Assembly: GCF_002258215.1 (NCBI RefSeq)
Contig: NZ_NEFY01000002.1
Location: 248,001 to 312,000 of the forward strand
Length of the DNA stretch: 64,000 bases
Origin: Marinobacter vinifirmus
GTDB taxonomy: Bacteria > Pseudomonadota > Gammaproteobacteria > Pseudomonadales > Oleiphilaceae
Direction: 5' to 3'
Positions 16,119 to 24,075 of the stretch are shown here, piece after piece. The first letter of the stretch is position 1; each line of letters starts with the position of its first letter. The notes beneath the pieces are model-generated. The model saw only the letters and a list, made by a program, of their open reading frames with translations. It was not told the DNA's origin and searched no databases. The position numbers and the translations under genes are program-made.

Positions 16119-16900
16119 TGACCCTGGCTCAGCGCAAACGCCTGTTGATGAAAGCCTCGCCCTGGCTATTGCTCCTGTTTCTGGGGCTGTTCTGGGAGCT
16201 GGTGTGCTTCGCTTTCCAGATTCCCGACTACCTGTTTCCCGCCCCCACCGATATCTGGCGCTCCTGGCTGGAATACCGGCCACAAATCATTGAGCATGCC
16301 ACCCAGACACTGTTCACCACCGTTGTCGGATTCGCCCTTGCCGTGGTATTCGGGCTGGTTCTGGGCATGCTGGTGGGTTCCTCACCGGTAATCTACAAGG
16401 CCGTCTATCCGTTGATGGTGGGCTTCAACAGCATCCCGAAAGTGGCTTTCGTGCCAGTGCTGGTAGTCTGGTTTGGCATTGGCACAGTGCCCGCCATACT
16501 CACCGCATTTCTGATCTCGTTCTTCCCGGTGGTGGTGAATATGGCCACCGGCCTGGCGACGCTGGAGCCAGAGCTGCAGGACGTTATGCGTTCGCTCGGC
16601 GCCAGCCGCATCGATATCCTGAAGAAAGTCGCCCTGCCCCGCTCCATGCCATACTTCTTCGCTTCACTCAAGGTTGCTATCACTCTGGCCTTTGTCGGTT
16701 CGGTCATCTCTGAAACCGTAGCGTCCAACGTTGGCATCGGGTACCTGATGCTGTCAGCAAGCTCGACGATGGATATGGGGCTGGTGTTTGCAGGCCTGGT
16801 GGTGATCGGCGTCATGGGCGTGGTGATGTACGAACTCTTCGCACTGGTCGAGCGACGGATGACCGGCTGGGCCACGCGCGGTTCCGACCCCGCTTTCTGA
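16118..16900 (+). CDS. ABC transporter permease, nitrate/taurine-type
   Basis: The 260-residue protein has six membrane segments and the BPD_transp_1 EAA loop, seen in VMRSLGASRIDILKKVALP near residue 150, where the ATPase docks. It completes the second importer of the locus, with the binding protein at 14240 and the ATPase at 15336. A strong terminator follows 22 bases after the stop, so the operon ends here. Confidence 0.95.
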   Translation: MTLAQRKRLLMKASPWLLLLFLGLFWELVCFAFQIPDYLFPAPTDIWRSWLEYRPQIIEHATQTLFTTVVGFALAVVFGLVLGMLVGSSPVIYKAVYPLMVGFNSIPKVAFVPVLVVWFGIGTVPAILTAFLISFFPVVVNMATGLATLEPELQDVMRSLGASRIDILKKVALPRSMPYFFASLKVAITLAFVGSVISETVASNVGIGYLMLSASSTMDMGLVFAGLVVIGVMGVVMYELFALVERRMTGWATRGSDPAF

Positions 16901-16922
16901 AACACACCCGCTAGTCAGCCAA

Positions 16923-16951
16923 AAAAGAGCCCCATTGATCGGGGCTCTTTT
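16923..16951. terminator. Bidirectional terminator between convergent transporter genes
   Basis: AAAAGAGCCCC and GGGGCTCTTTT form an 11-bp perfect stem around a seven-base loop. T-runs on both strands serve the permease gene on the left and the BMP gene on the right. Confidence 0.93.
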
Positions 16952-16972
16952 GTCAGTGTCTGATCAGAATCG

Positions 16973-18040
16973 TTACTGCGGCAGTGTTGCCCCGACGCCT
17001 TCCACGAACCAGTTCATACCCGCCAGTTCCTGCTCGGTCATGGTCACCCCGTCTGCCACTTTCAGCTCGCCGGCCTGGTCTTTCAAAGGACCGGTAAACG
17101 GATGCAACTCACCGGCGCCAATAGCCTCAATCACCTGGTTCACGGCCGCCGACTGCTCCTCGCTCAGGCGGTCGCTCAGGCCGATAATCTGGATCATATC
17201 CTCGTCAATGCCACCCCAGTGATCCTCTGGCACCCAGCTGTCATCCATGACCTTCTGAACCTGCTCAACGTAATAAGGCCCCCAGTTATTGGCGACGGAT
17301 AACAGGTGGGCCTCCTTACCAAACTCCCGCATATCAGATGCCTGCCCGACACCCCAGTTGCCCCGGCGCAAGGCGGACATCAGAGGCGCAGGGCTGTCGG
17401 TGTGCTGAATCACCACATCGGCCCCCTGATCCATCATGGCGTTGGCAGCATCGGCCTCTTTGGCCGGATCAAACCAGGTGTTGGCCCACACCACCTTGAT
17501 CTCGATATCGGGGTTCACCGACTTAGCCCCCAGATACACCGCGTTGATATCGCGAATGACTTCCGGAATCGGGAACGAGGCAATGTAACCCAGCACATTC
17601 GACTCGGTCACCAACCCGGCCGCCACTCCCGTTACATAACGCCCCTCGTAGGTCTTGGACAGATAGGTACCCACGTTATCCGCCTGCTTATAGCCGGTGG
17701 CATGCATGAAGGTGATATCAGGGAACTGTTCGGCAACCCGGATGGTGGGGTTCATAAAACCGAACGACGTGGTGAAGATAACGTCGTTGCCGGCCTGGGC
17801 CAGCATGCGGATGGTGCGCTCGGCGTCGGCACCTTCGGCCACGTTTTCCACATAGGTGGTTTGAACCTGGTCACCGAAGTGCGCCTCAACGGCTTTGCGG
17901 CCCAGATCGTGCTGGTAACTCCAGCCGTGATCCCCGATGGGGCCAACGTAGACAAATCCGATTTTCATCGGGTCTTCTGCCATTACGGAAGAAGATAAAG
18001 TCAGGGCAATGGCCGCTGCCAGACTGCGTTTCATGCTCAT
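16973..18040 (-). CDS. BMP-family (PnrA/Med-like) ABC substrate-binding protein
   Basis: The 355-residue protein has a signal peptide (cleavage near VMA-ED) and the BMP fold, with KIGFVYVGPIGDHGWSYQHD near the mature N-terminus, and a second-lobe DVVIQHTDSPAPL segment. BMP proteins bind nucleosides or purines and work with tandem-domain ATPases and two permeases. That partner set lies 11 kb away at 2132-5685 without its own binding protein, so these genes probably make one importer. AGGAG precedes the ATG at eight bases. The gene is transcribed alone, from its own putative sigma-54 promoter. Confidence 0.92.
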   Translation of the reverse strand: MSMKRSLAAAIALTLSSSVMAEDPMKIGFVYVGPIGDHGWSYQHDLGRKAVEAHFGDQVQTTYVENVAEGADAERTIRMLAQAGNDVIFTTSFGFMNPTIRVAEQFPDITFMHATGYKQADNVGTYLSKTYEGRYVTGVAAGLVTESNVLGYIASFPIPEVIRDINAVYLGAKSVNPDIEIKVVWANTWFDPAKEADAANAMMDQGADVVIQHTDSPAPLMSALRRGNWGVGQASDMREFGKEAHLLSVANNWGPYYVEQVQKVMDDSWVPEDHWGGIDEDMIQIIGLSDRLSEEQSAAVNQVIEAIGAGELHPFTGPLKDQAGELKVADGVTMTEQELAGMNWFVEGVGATLPQ

Positions 18041-18107
18041 GCATCGTTCTCCTGAACCATTCTGAAGTTGTGTTGCACCGCCCTAAGCGGGTAACAACTT
18101 CAGATGG

Positions 18108-18123
18108 AGCAAAAAGCTGGCCA
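18108..18123 (-). promoter_or_regulatory. Putative sigma-54 promoter for the BMP binding-protein gene
   Basis: On the minus strand the site reads TGGCCAGCTTTTTGCT, with GG and GC 10 bases apart. It differs from the consensus at positions 5 and 6 only, exactly as the xdhA element does. The -12 box lies 69 bases before the start codon. Confidence 0.55.
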
Positions 18124-18132
18124 ATTGTTCAG
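18117..18132. promoter_or_regulatory. RutR-like operator palindrome upstream of the BMP gene
   Basis: CTGGCCAATTGTTCAG is an imperfect palindrome; each half differs by one base from CTGACCA. It overlaps the -24 box of the promoter in the same register as the site upstream of xdhA, and on the minus strand the shared block is CAGCTTTTTGC. Confidence 0.5.
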
Positions 18133-18140
18133 GTTTTTCA

Positions 18141-18160
18141 ATGCATTGTTTTTAATGCAT
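18141..18160. repeat. ATGCATT inverted repeat upstream of the BMP promoter
   Basis: ATGCATT and AATGCAT form a perfect 7-bp inverted repeat separated by GTTTTT. It lies just upstream of the operator and -24 box, where an enhancer-binding activator might bind. I found no copy in the other promoter regions of the locus, so its role is unknown. Confidence 0.45.
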
Positions 18161-18247
18161 TTTCCATTGTCGCTTTGCCAGAATTTAAAAGGCCTGCACT
18201 ACACCGGTGCGCAACGCCACACCGACAGGCAAGCCCCGGGGCAATAA

Positions 18248-18421
18248 TCACCAGCGATCCCTTTCCTCCTCGTCTGCCTTCTCCTGCTCCGCCTTACGCT
18301 CCCGAATCTTCTCCAGCTTTTCCTTGGGAATCTTCATATTGGCGCTATCACGCAAAAACAGCAGGCTGCCGACAACCAATGCGAATGCAGCGAAAAGAAA
18401 TAGCCAGCCAATGAGCGGCAT
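18248..18421 (-). CDS. Small membrane protein, DUF2897-like
   Basis: The 57-residue product has one transmembrane helix (about residues 3-24, LIGWLFLFAAFALVVGSLLF) and a strongly charged Lys/Glu/Arg tail. It looks like the DUF2897 family of small gammaproteobacterial proteins; the function is unknown. The start at 18421 is supported by AAGGAG at eight bases, while longer readings upstream would run through the promoter of the next gene. Confidence 0.75.
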   Translation of the reverse strand: MPLIGWLFLFAAFALVVGSLLFLRDSANMKIPKEKLEKIRERKAEQEKADEEERDRW

Positions 18422-18498
18422 AATACGGTCTCCTTGAATATCGGCCTTTACGAACAGTAGCACAGCCGGTAAAGGCGTGCTCCCGAACCCGTTTCCGC

Positions 18499-18504
18499 TA
18501 TAAT
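18499..18504 (+). promoter_or_regulatory. Probable -10 element for the pseudouridine synthase gene
   Basis: A perfect TATAAT lies about 42 bases upstream of the likely start codon. No clear -35 box stands 16-18 bases before it, so the promoter call is tentative. Confidence 0.4.
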
Positions 18505-18545
18505 GCCCGGCCTGCTTACCTGAAACCGGAGTGCTCAACCCAACC

Positions 18546-19349
18546 ATGCGCCAGACCATCGACCTGACTGTTGAAAGCTCCCGGCTTGCGGTAGATGCAC
18601 TGGCGGAAGCCTCTGGCCTGCCCAAGCAGCGCATCAAGGATGCCATGGCCAAGGGCGCCTGCTGGTGGACACAGAAAGGCAAGCAGGTGCGGTTGCGGAA
18701 GGCCAAGCGGGAGCTGAAACCGGGCACTCGCATCCAGTTGTTCTATGATGACCAGGTTCTGGCGCGCCAACCGGAAGAACCTGAATTGCTGGAGAACAAA
18801 GGCCGTTACACTGTCTGGTTCAAGCCGCACGGGTTGCTGTCCCAGGGTTCGCAGTGGGGTGACCACTGCAGCCTGCTGCGTCTGGCTGAAACCGAACTGA
18901 ACAAACCCTGTTTTCTGGTGCACCGGCTGGATGGGGATGCTGCGGGCATCATGTTGATCGCCCACGATGGTAAAGCCGCGGCAGCGCTGTCCCAACTTTT
19001 CTCCGGACGAACCATGACCAAGATCTACCGGGCCCGGGTAACCGGCAACCTGGTTGCCGACGACCTGCGGATCGACACGCCCCTGGACGGCAAAGCCTCG
19101 GTCAGTCGCGTGACTACCCTCACCTATGACGAAGATTCCGATACCACCGCGTTGGAAATCCGCATCGATACTGGCCGAAAACACCAGATACGGCGACACC
19201 TGTCCGGTATTGGCCACCCGATTGTCGGAGACAAACTTTACGGAACAGCAGATTCTGCCGGGCTGCAACTGACCGCAGTTGAACTGGCCTTCCACTGCCC
19301 GGTCACCGGCAGACCGGTATCTTTTGCGCTAACCAACCAGGTCTCATAA
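18546..19349 (+). CDS. RluA-family RNA pseudouridine synthase
   Basis: The 267-residue protein has an N-terminal S4-like RNA-binding segment (residues 1 to about 70) and a catalytic core with FLVHRLDGDAAGIMLIA, where the HRLD aspartate is the nucleophile, and GRKHQIRRHLSGIGHPIVGD near the C-terminus. It isomerises uridine in tRNA or rRNA; the target position cannot be told from sequence. The start is uncertain: ATG 18546 gives a natural N-terminus, but GTG 18531 is also in frame and neither has an ideally placed ribosome-binding site. Confidence 0.88.
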   Translation: MRQTIDLTVESSRLAVDALAEASGLPKQRIKDAMAKGACWWTQKGKQVRLRKAKRELKPGTRIQLFYDDQVLARQPEEPELLENKGRYTVWFKPHGLLSQGSQWGDHCSLLRLAETELNKPCFLVHRLDGDAAGIMLIAHDGKAAAALSQLFSGRTMTKIYRARVTGNLVADDLRIDTPLDGKASVSRVTTLTYDEDSDTTALEIRIDTGRKHQIRRHLSGIGHPIVGDKLYGTADSAGLQLTAVELAFHCPVTGRPVSFALTNQVS

Positions 19350-19351
19350 AC

Positions 19352-19383
19352 AAAGAAGGCCAGCAACGATGCTGGCCTTCTTT
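19352..19383. terminator. Bidirectional terminator between convergent genes
   Basis: AAAGAAGGCCAGC pairs perfectly with GCTGGCCTTCTTT around a six-base loop. It serves the pseudouridine synthase gene on the plus strand and the epimerase gene on the minus strand. Confidence 0.93.
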
Positions 19384-19397
19384 CTGTGCAGTGGCGA

Positions 19398-20405
19398 TCA
19401 GACCTTGTAGAAATCCCGGTACCAGTCCACAAAGTTGGCTATGCCCTCTTCCACGGTGGTCGACGGCTTGTAGTCCACATCGTTGATCAGGTCGTCCACA
19501 TTGGCGTAGGTCGCCGGCACGTCACCGGGCTGCATGGGCAGCAGGTTCTTCTCGGCCTTTTTGCCGACCCGCTCTTCGATGATCTCGATAAACCGGGACA
19601 GCTCCACCGGGTTATTGCTGCCAATGTTGTAGATGCGGTACGGCCCCTTGCTGGTGCCCGGGTCCGGCTGGGCACCGCTCCAGTCTTCGTTGGGCTGGGC
19701 GACGTTGTCCAGCGTACGGATGACACCCTCTACGATATCGTCGATGTAGGTGAAGTCCCGCTTATGATGGCCGTGGTTGAACACATCAATCGGTTCGCCC
19801 GCCAGGATCTTCTTGGTGAAGATAAACAGCGCCATATCCGGCCGGCCCCAGGGACCGTATACGGTAAAGAACCGCAGGCCGGTGGTGGGCAGGTTGTACA
19901 GGTGGCTGTAGGTGTGGGCCATCAGCTCATTGGCCTTCTTGGAGGCCGCGTACAGGCTCAGGGGGTGATCTACGTTGTCATGCACGGAGAACGGCATGGT
20001 TTCGTTAGCGCCGTATACCGAGCTGCTGGAGGCGTACACCAGGTGCTTCACGTCGTTATGGCGGCAGCCTTCTAGGATGTTCATAAAGCCAACCAGGTTG
20101 GCCTCTACGTAGGCGTGGGGGTTCTCCAGGGAATAGCGTACGCCGGCCTGGGCGGCCAGGTGCACCACCCGCTCGGGTTTGTGTTCCCGGAACAGGGCTT
20201 CCATGGCGGCCCGGTCCGCTACGTCCTGGCGCACTTCGGTGAACCCCGCCTTGCCGGTTAGCCGGGCCAGGCGAGCCTCTTTCAGGTTGACATCGTAATA
20301 GTCGTTTACGTTGTCCACGCCGATGACTTCATCACCGCGATCCAGCAGTCGATGGGCCAGGTGTGAGCCGATAAAGCCGGCGGTTCCCGTAACGAGGATT
20401 TTCAA
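19398..20405 (-). CDS. NAD-dependent sugar-nucleotide epimerase, probably UDP-glucuronate 4-epimerase
   Basis: The 335-residue short-chain dehydrogenase has GTAGFIGSH at the N-terminus for NAD binding, the catalytic YAASK motif near residue 150, and the [14 protein letters not shown] and [15 protein letters not shown] segments typical of LpsL/CapI-type UDP-glucuronate 4-epimerases. It would supply UDP-galacturonate for surface polysaccharide. Translation starts at TTG 20405, eight bases after GGAG. The ugd gene at 40122 makes the UDP-glucuronate substrate. UDP-GlcNAc epimerase activity is a less likely alternative. Confidence 0.86.
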   Translation of the reverse strand: MKILVTGTAGFIGSHLAHRLLDRGDEVIGVDNVNDYYDVNLKEARLARLTGKAGFTEVRQDVADRAAMEALFREHKPERVVHLAAQAGVRYSLENPHAYVEANLVGFMNILEGCRHNDVKHLVYASSSSVYGANETMPFSVHDNVDHPLSLYAASKKANELMAHTYSHLYNLPTTGLRFFTVYGPWGRPDMALFIFTKKILAGEPIDVFNHGHHKRDFTYIDDIVEGVIRTLDNVAQPNEDWSGAQPDPGTSKGPYRIYNIGSNNPVELSRFIEIIEERVGKKAEKNLLPMQPGDVPATYANVDDLINDVDYKPSTTVEEGIANFVDWYRDFYKV

Positions 20406-20426
20406 GATCTGTTCTCCATGAAAAAT

Positions 20427-20442
20427 GGCGCCCGGAGGCGCC
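20427..20442 (-). terminator. Hairpin with T-run between the OMP gene and the epimerase gene
   Basis: GGCGCC-CGGA-GGCGCC is followed on the minus strand by ATTTTTC, so it can end the transcript of the outer-membrane protein gene. It lies immediately before the ribosome-binding site of the next gene on the same strand and could also act as an attenuator. A T-run on the plus strand is present too. Confidence 0.75.
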
Positions 20443-20455
20443 TTTTAATGCTTGC

Positions 20456-21193
20456 TCAGAAGGTGAAGCCGACGCTGGCGAAGGGGCCGGAGAGCTCCAC
20501 GTCCAGCTGGTCGTCGTCATCTTCGTAGTCAATCGCCATTTCGCGGTAGCCTGCACGCAGCTGCAGCATGGCAATCTCGAACTGGCCATACACGTTCACA
20601 TCGTGCAGGGAGTCGCCGCTGTAGCTTACAAAGTTACCGTCAGCGCCAACAGACACGCCGGTGAACGGCAGGTCGAAACGGGCGGCCAGGTAGCCCATGG
20701 GTACCACGGCATCGACGGTGGTTTTACTGACGTTGGCGGTGTTGGTCTGGTCCCGAACGATCAGCTCGCCATCAAACTTGCGAGCCGTCAGGCCCAGATC
20801 CAGGTTTACCCAGTTATCCAGCACTTCGTAGTAGAAGGTGGCGTCCAGCTGGTCGAGATCCAGATCCGACGACACAGGTGCACCAGCGTCGATAACATCA
20901 AAATCTTCAAGCCCGATTTCACCGCTACCACTCTGGGAAATACTGGTGTAGTTCACCCGCACGTTCGGCAGTACCGGCACCGGATGCTCGAAATAGGCCG
21001 TGAAATTGGCGTTGCTGTCGCTATCCAGGTTCAGGTCGTTCTCGATATCCACGGCGGAGTCTTTGTTCACCACCTCACCTGAGAAAGCGGAATCCCAGTA
21101 GCTTACGTTTGCGCCCACACCCAGAATGTCGGCATTGGCCAACGGGGCCGCCATCACCAGCGAACCGCCTACAGCAATCATCAACTTACGCAT
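20456..21193 (-). CDS. Outer-membrane beta-barrel protein (TIGR04219-like)
   Basis: The 245-residue product has a signal peptide (cleavage near LANA-DI) and beta-barrel sequence ending in VGFTF, with the terminal Phe of outer-membrane proteins. The pattern DILGVGANVSYWDSAFSGE at the mature N-terminus resembles the uncharacterised TIGR04219 outer-membrane family. An acidic loop (EDDDDQ) stands near the C-terminus. Substrate and role are unknown. It lies between purC and a sugar-nucleotide epimerase without an evident functional link. Confidence 0.75.
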   Translation of the reverse strand: MRKLMIAVGGSLVMAAPLANADILGVGANVSYWDSAFSGEVVNKDSAVDIENDLNLDSDSNANFTAYFEHPVPVLPNVRVNYTSISQSGSGEIGLEDFDVIDAGAPVSSDLDLDQLDATFYYEVLDNWVNLDLGLTARKFDGELIVRDQTNTANVSKTTVDAVVPMGYLAARFDLPFTGVSVGADGNFVSYSGDSLHDVNVYGQFEIAMLQLRAGYREMAIDYEDDDDQLDVELSGPFASVGFTF

Positions 21194-21237
21194 ACATCAC
21201 CTTTTTGCTTGTTGTGCTTTTGCTTTGTGTGCTCTGT

Positions 21238-21951
21238 TCAGTCGAAGTTGATGCCAAGGCGGCGACCAACTTCCTCATAGGTTTCGATGACATCACCAAG
21301 CCCTTGACGGAAACGGTCCTTGTCCATCTTCTTGCGGGTTTCCTTGTCCCAGATACGGCAGCCGTCGGGGCTGAACTCGTCACCCAGTACAATCTCACCG
21401 CCGCTGCGGCCGAACTCCAGCTTGTAGTCCACCAGCAGCATGCCGGCGTCATCAAACAGGGCCTTCAGTACGTCGTTCACCTTGTAGGTGAGCTCTTTCA
21501 TCCTGGCCAGTTCCTGCTCGCCGGCCCAGCCGAAGCTGACAGCCAGGGATTCGTTCACCATCGGATCGTGCAGGGCATCGTTCTTCAGGAACAGTTCGAA
21601 CGTGGGCGGATTCAGCTCCTGGCCTTCTTCTACACCCAGGCGACGGCACAGGCTGCCGGCGGAAATATTGCGAACCACACACTCCACCGGAATCATGTCC
21701 AGCTTCTTGACCAGTGATTCGGTGTCCGACAGCAGGCCCTCGAAGTGAGTCGGTACACCGGCTGCTTCCAGCTTTTCCATGATGAAGGCGTTGAACTTGT
21801 TGTTCACCATGCCTTTGCGGTTCAGCTGTTCTTTCTTCTCGCCGTCAAAGGCCGAGGTGTCATCCCGGAATACCAGAACAAAACGCTCGGGGTCGTCAGT
21901 GCGATATACGGATTTTGCCTTGCCGGCGTAGAGTTCTTCACGCTTTTCCAT
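21238..21951 (-). CDS. purC: SAICAR synthetase
   Basis: The 237-residue protein has exactly the E. coli PurC length and begins [20 protein letters not shown]; the ATP-site and catalytic segments [12 protein letters not shown] and [10 protein letters not shown] are present. It joins CAIR with aspartate in de novo purine synthesis. ATG 21951 is chosen because GGAG lies six bases before it; an upstream ATG four codons earlier lacks this. It follows bamC and dapA, an order common in gammaproteobacteria. Confidence 0.96.
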   Translation of the reverse strand: MEKREELYAGKAKSVYRTDDPERFVLVFRDDTSAFDGEKKEQLNRKGMVNNKFNAFIMEKLEAAGVPTHFEGLLSDTESLVKKLDMIPVECVVRNISAGSLCRRLGVEEGQELNPPTFELFLKNDALHDPMVNESLAVSFGWAGEQELARMKELTYKVNDVLKALFDDAGMLLVDYKLEFGRSGGEIVLGDEFSPDGCRIWDKETRKKMDKDRFRQGLGDVIETYEEVGRRLGINFD

Positions 21952-21993
21952 TGGGGTCTCCAAACGCGGGCGACCTGTCAGCCGCCCCGTTGA

Positions 21994-23088
21994 TCAATAC
22001 AGTTGTTCAAACAAACGGGTGAGCAAGTCAGATGCGCTGTACTCACCCGTGTAGTTGTCCTGCTGCTCGGCCGTTACAAACACGGCGTCGTCTTGCTGCT
22101 CAACCCGCACAGTATGGGTGTGAGTGGGTTCGTCTTTACTGCTGAACCAGGAGAACCAGCCGGGCGAGCGCTCGTCTTCGGTGCGGAAATCCACCTGGAA
22201 CCAACCGGCACTGCGGTTAAGGTCCATTACCTCAGCGTCGATCTCGGCCAGGGAACGGTTTACCTCAGCCCAGGTCCGGCCGTAATCTAGCTCTACCCTC
22301 ACCGCAGTGGCAACGTCGCCTTCCGACAACAGCCGCACCAGGGGCTCGGCTACCATGCCGGATGCTGCCCGGGAGAAAGACTTGTTGTCTTCACGGGCTT
22401 TCAGGAACTCGCCCAGTTCACCCAGCAGGGCTTTCTGGCGCTCCAGGGCCGATTCAGAGCCGGCAGCACCGTCATCCCAGCTGACCAGGCCCTCAGGGTT
22501 CTCTGCAAGTTCAACCGTGCGGATACGGATCTCGGTGGTCTTGCGGCGGATGCCCGGGGCCAGGCGGGTCTGTACCAGCATGCGCGGCTCGTCGGCGGCC
22601 GGGGTGTTATCCAGGCCGAGAAGCTCACGGCTGCGCTTGCTGAAGTTAGCCAGCTCACTCTGCATAACGCCCAGCTGGGGGCTGTCGTAGGCCATGCCCA
22701 GGCCAGACTGATTCATCCAGGCGCTGACCACCGGCCACAGCCGGCCCGGCACTTCGTTCACCAGCAGCCAGGCCCGACCATCCAGCTCTTCGATCACATA
22801 GTTCTGATCGAGAATCTCGGAGGTCATGTCCGGGGGTTTGGGAATCGACGACGGATACATCCGGCGGGAATCATCGGTATTGATGCTCCGTACCGGCATG
22901 ATTTCAGAAAAACGGGACTGGTCTGCGCTCTCCGGGATTTCAATGGGCTGCCCTTCGGGCGCATCCACGTAGCGCTGGGAACGGTCTTCCAGCAAGCTGC
23001 AACCAGCCAGGCTGGTTACAAGCAGAATCCCGGCCACTGGCCGGGACATCTGCGGGGTTTTACTGCGGGCTCGTGCAAGAAACTGCAT
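21994..23088 (-). CDS. bamC: Outer-membrane assembly lipoprotein BamC
   Basis: The 364-residue protein has a lipoprotein signal with lipobox LAGC, an unstructured N-terminal region rich in Asp and Pro, then two helix-grip domains with PDMTSEILDQNYVIEELDGR and RAWLLVNEVPGRLWP. It is a subunit of the BAM complex that inserts beta-barrel proteins. The ATG at 23088 follows GGAG at six bases. It sits between dapA and purC in the usual order. Confidence 0.9.
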   Translation of the reverse strand: MQFLARARSKTPQMSRPVAGILLVTSLAGCSLLEDRSQRYVDAPEGQPIEIPESADQSRFSEIMPVRSINTDDSRRMYPSSIPKPPDMTSEILDQNYVIEELDGRAWLLVNEVPGRLWPVVSAWMNQSGLGMAYDSPQLGVMQSELANFSKRSRELLGLDNTPAADEPRMLVQTRLAPGIRRKTTEIRIRTVELAENPEGLVSWDDGAAGSESALERQKALLGELGEFLKAREDNKSFSRAASGMVAEPLVRLLSEGDVATAVRVELDYGRTWAEVNRSLAEIDAEVMDLNRSAGWFQVDFRTEDERSPGWFSWFSSKDEPTHTHTVRVEQQDDAVFVTAEQQDNYTGEYSASDLLTRLFEQLY

Positions 23089-23122
23089 CGGCAACTCCGG
23101 TTAGCGGGTGGTTCTTACGGCT

Positions 23123-24001
23123 TCAGAGAACACCAGCGGCTCTGAGGGCGTCTTCCACCTCGCCGTGGAACTTCTCGCTGAGCGGAGTCAGCGGCAAACG
23201 GATGCCTTCACCAATCATGCCCATGCGCTGCAAGGCCCATTTCACCGGAATCGGATTGGCTTCCAGGAACAGCTTGCGGTTCAGCGGCATCAGCAACTCG
23301 TTAAGGCGAGCGGTTTCGCTCTGATCACCGGCAACTGCCGCTTCACACAGCTGGGACATGGCTTTCGGAGCGACGTTCGCGGTTACCGAAACGTTACCCT
23401 TGGCGCCGGCCAGCATCAGGTCTGCTGCGGTAGCGTCGTCACCGGAGTAAACCGCCAGGCGGCCTTTAACGGCCTCGATCAGTTCGCTGCCGCGGGGAAT
23501 GTTACCGGTGGCGTCTTTAATACCGACAATATTGGGAATATCAGCCAGGCGCTCAACGGTTTCGTTCAACATGTCACAGGCGGTACGGCCCGGCACGTTG
23601 TACAGAATCTGGCTCATGCCCGGTACAGCTTCAGCGATGGTCTTGAAGTGCTGGTACAGGCCTTCCTGGGTCGGCTTGTTGTAGTATGGCACCACAAGCA
23701 GACAGGCATCGGCACCCAGTTTGTGGGCTTCAGTGGTCAGTTCGATCGCTTCGCGCGTACTGTTACCACCGGTACCGGCAATCACAGGAATCCGGCCGGC
23801 CACCCGTTTTATGATATGCCCGATAACCCGACAATGCTCTTTCGGGTCCAGGGTTGCGGATTCGCCGGTGGTACCCACAGCAACAATACCGTGAGTGCCG
23901 TTTTCGATGTGAAAGTCCACCAGTTTGTCCAGATCCTCCCAGTGAATCTCACCGTCTGGATGCATGGGCGTGACCAGTGCGACAAGGCTACCCGTAATCA
24001 T
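23123..24001 (-). CDS. dapA: 4-hydroxy-tetrahydrodipicolinate synthase
   Basis: The 292-residue protein has the DapA signature [13 protein letters not shown] near residue 42, the catalytic tyrosine in ILYNVPGRT and the Schiff-base lysine in [10 protein letters not shown] near residue 161. It condenses pyruvate with aspartate semialdehyde in lysine and diaminopimelate synthesis. It heads the dapA-bamC-purC group and is divergent from the peroxiredoxin gene, with a 74-base shared promoter region. Confidence 0.96.
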   Translation of the reverse strand: MITGSLVALVTPMHPDGEIHWEDLDKLVDFHIENGTHGIVAVGTTGESATLDPKEHCRVIGHIIKRVAGRIPVIAGTGGNSTREAIELTTEAHKLGADACLLVVPYYNKPTQEGLYQHFKTIAEAVPGMSQILYNVPGRTACDMLNETVERLADIPNIVGIKDATGNIPRGSELIEAVKGRLAVYSGDDATAADLMLAGAKGNVSVTANVAPKAMSQLCEAAVAGDQSETARLNELLMPLNRKLFLEANPIPVKWALQRMGMIGEGIRLPLTPLSEKFHGEVEDALRAAGVL

Positions 24002-24075
24002 AAAAGCTCCGTCCGAATAAAACCGATATGGTAATGTTGGGCTCGTAACGACACAAGGGAATTCAAGGAGAACTC

